Below, one piece after another: positions 63,846 through 64,000 of a DNA stretch of 64,000 nucleotides (position 1 is its first letter; each line of letters opens with the position of its first letter). The notes below the pieces were generated by a model. That model was given only the letters and a program-made list of their open reading frames with translations, was not told where the DNA came from and ran no database searches. The stretch comes from an uncultured Bacteroidales bacterium (GTDB taxonomy: Bacteria > Bacteroidota > Bacteroidia > Bacteroidales > Bacteroidaceae). The position numbers and the translations under genes are program-made. The stretch spans positions 62,001-126,000 of the forward strand of contig CADAJS010000002.1 of the NCBI GenBank assembly GCA_902788315.1, given 5' to 3'.

Positions 63846-64000
63846 ATGTTCAAGCCATTAGACCCCCTGCTACACGCGGAGTTGCGACTGGCCGTGATGT
63901 CGTTGCTCATCAGTGCCGAGGAAGCCGAGTTCCCCTACATCAAGGAGCAGACGGGAGCTACGGCGGGCAACCTGAGTGTGCAGATAGACAAGCTCTCGGC
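63846..64000 (+). CDS. Winged-helix transcriptional regulator (5' part only)
   Basis: Fifty-one codons before the window ends. MFKPLDPLLHAELRLAVMSLLISAEEAEFPYIKEQTGATAGNLSVQIDKLS is the start of a HTH_34/ArsR-MarR-like winged helix of about 100 residues; the recognition helix begins near NLSVQI. Small proteins of this sort form dimers and often control the membrane-protein gene before them. Autoregulation is an inference. Confidence 0.8.
   Translation, partial: MFKPLDPLLHAELRLAVMSLLISAEEAEFPYIKEQTGATAGNLSVQIDKLS

Overview
The window looks like a chromosomal stretch from a Bacteroidales bacterium, most like the Prevotellaceae. Signs are about twenty promoter -7 boxes of the Bacteroidetes form TAnnTTTG (usually TAACTTTG or TACCTTTG), almost no Shine-Dalgarno sequences, many lipoproteins and TonB-type outer-membrane proteins, families typical of the phylum (DUF4270, DUF4293, DUF4625, DUF2520, gliding-associated C-terminal domain), a Na+-translocating NADH dehydrogenase, and methylmalonyl-CoA epimerase. 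All calls come from reading the sequence; no database search was run.

Layout. 0-5.4 kb: 3'-truncated uvrA, a gliding-domain secreted protein, a LysM/binding-protein fusion and a PorT-like barrel. 5.4-5.8 kb: non-coding, with paired palindromes. 5.8-10.7 kb (minus): bamD-rpoZ-DUF4293 and nitroreductase-DUF2520-kdsC-maf-lipoprotein. 10.8-18.7 kb (plus): beta-helix protein, TonB receptor, patatin fused to a barrel, GH51 arabinofuranosidase. 18.8-21.8 kb: an AT-rich three-gene island (C39-like protein, secreted protein, DXD glycosyltransferase-like protein). 22-29.1 kb: methylmalonyl-CoA epimerase, DUF1080, divergent panCD and glycogen synthase-DUF4270-heparinase-like lyase. 29.1-37.2 kb: beta-propeller lipoprotein, DUF6259-like glycosidase, pgk, substrate-binding lipoprotein and TPR protein. 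37.3-44.7 kb: dapA, ligA, a predicted metal-uptake module (two His-bearing lipoproteins, TonB receptor, Cys/His-rich membrane protein), MaoC dehydratase. 44.9-47.9 kb: kdsA-kdsD-phospholipase D. 47.9-54.2 kb: BRCT-like protein, BACON-like lipoprotein, LptD, PI-PLC, HD hydrolase. 54.2-54.8 kb: repeat-rich spacer. 54.8-60.6 kb: nqrABCDEF. 60.8-62.9 kb: radical SAM/SPASM plus Gfo/Idh pair. 63.2-64 kb: membrane protein and the start of a winged-helix regulator.

How the genes fit together. Envelope building dominates: Kdo synthesis (kdsC, kdsA, kdsD), LPS export (LptD), outer-membrane protein assembly (BamD) and three phospholipase-type enzymes (patatin, PLD, PI-PLC). Energy metabolism (Nqr, Pgk, methylmalonyl-CoA epimerase) suits a succinate/propionate fermenter. 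GH51, DUF1080, heparinase-like and DUF6259-like enzymes suit a glycan degrader. The best candidates for undescribed biology are the AT-rich island at 18.8-21.8 kb and the radical SAM/oxidoreductase pair with an 18-bp inverted repeat around its start.
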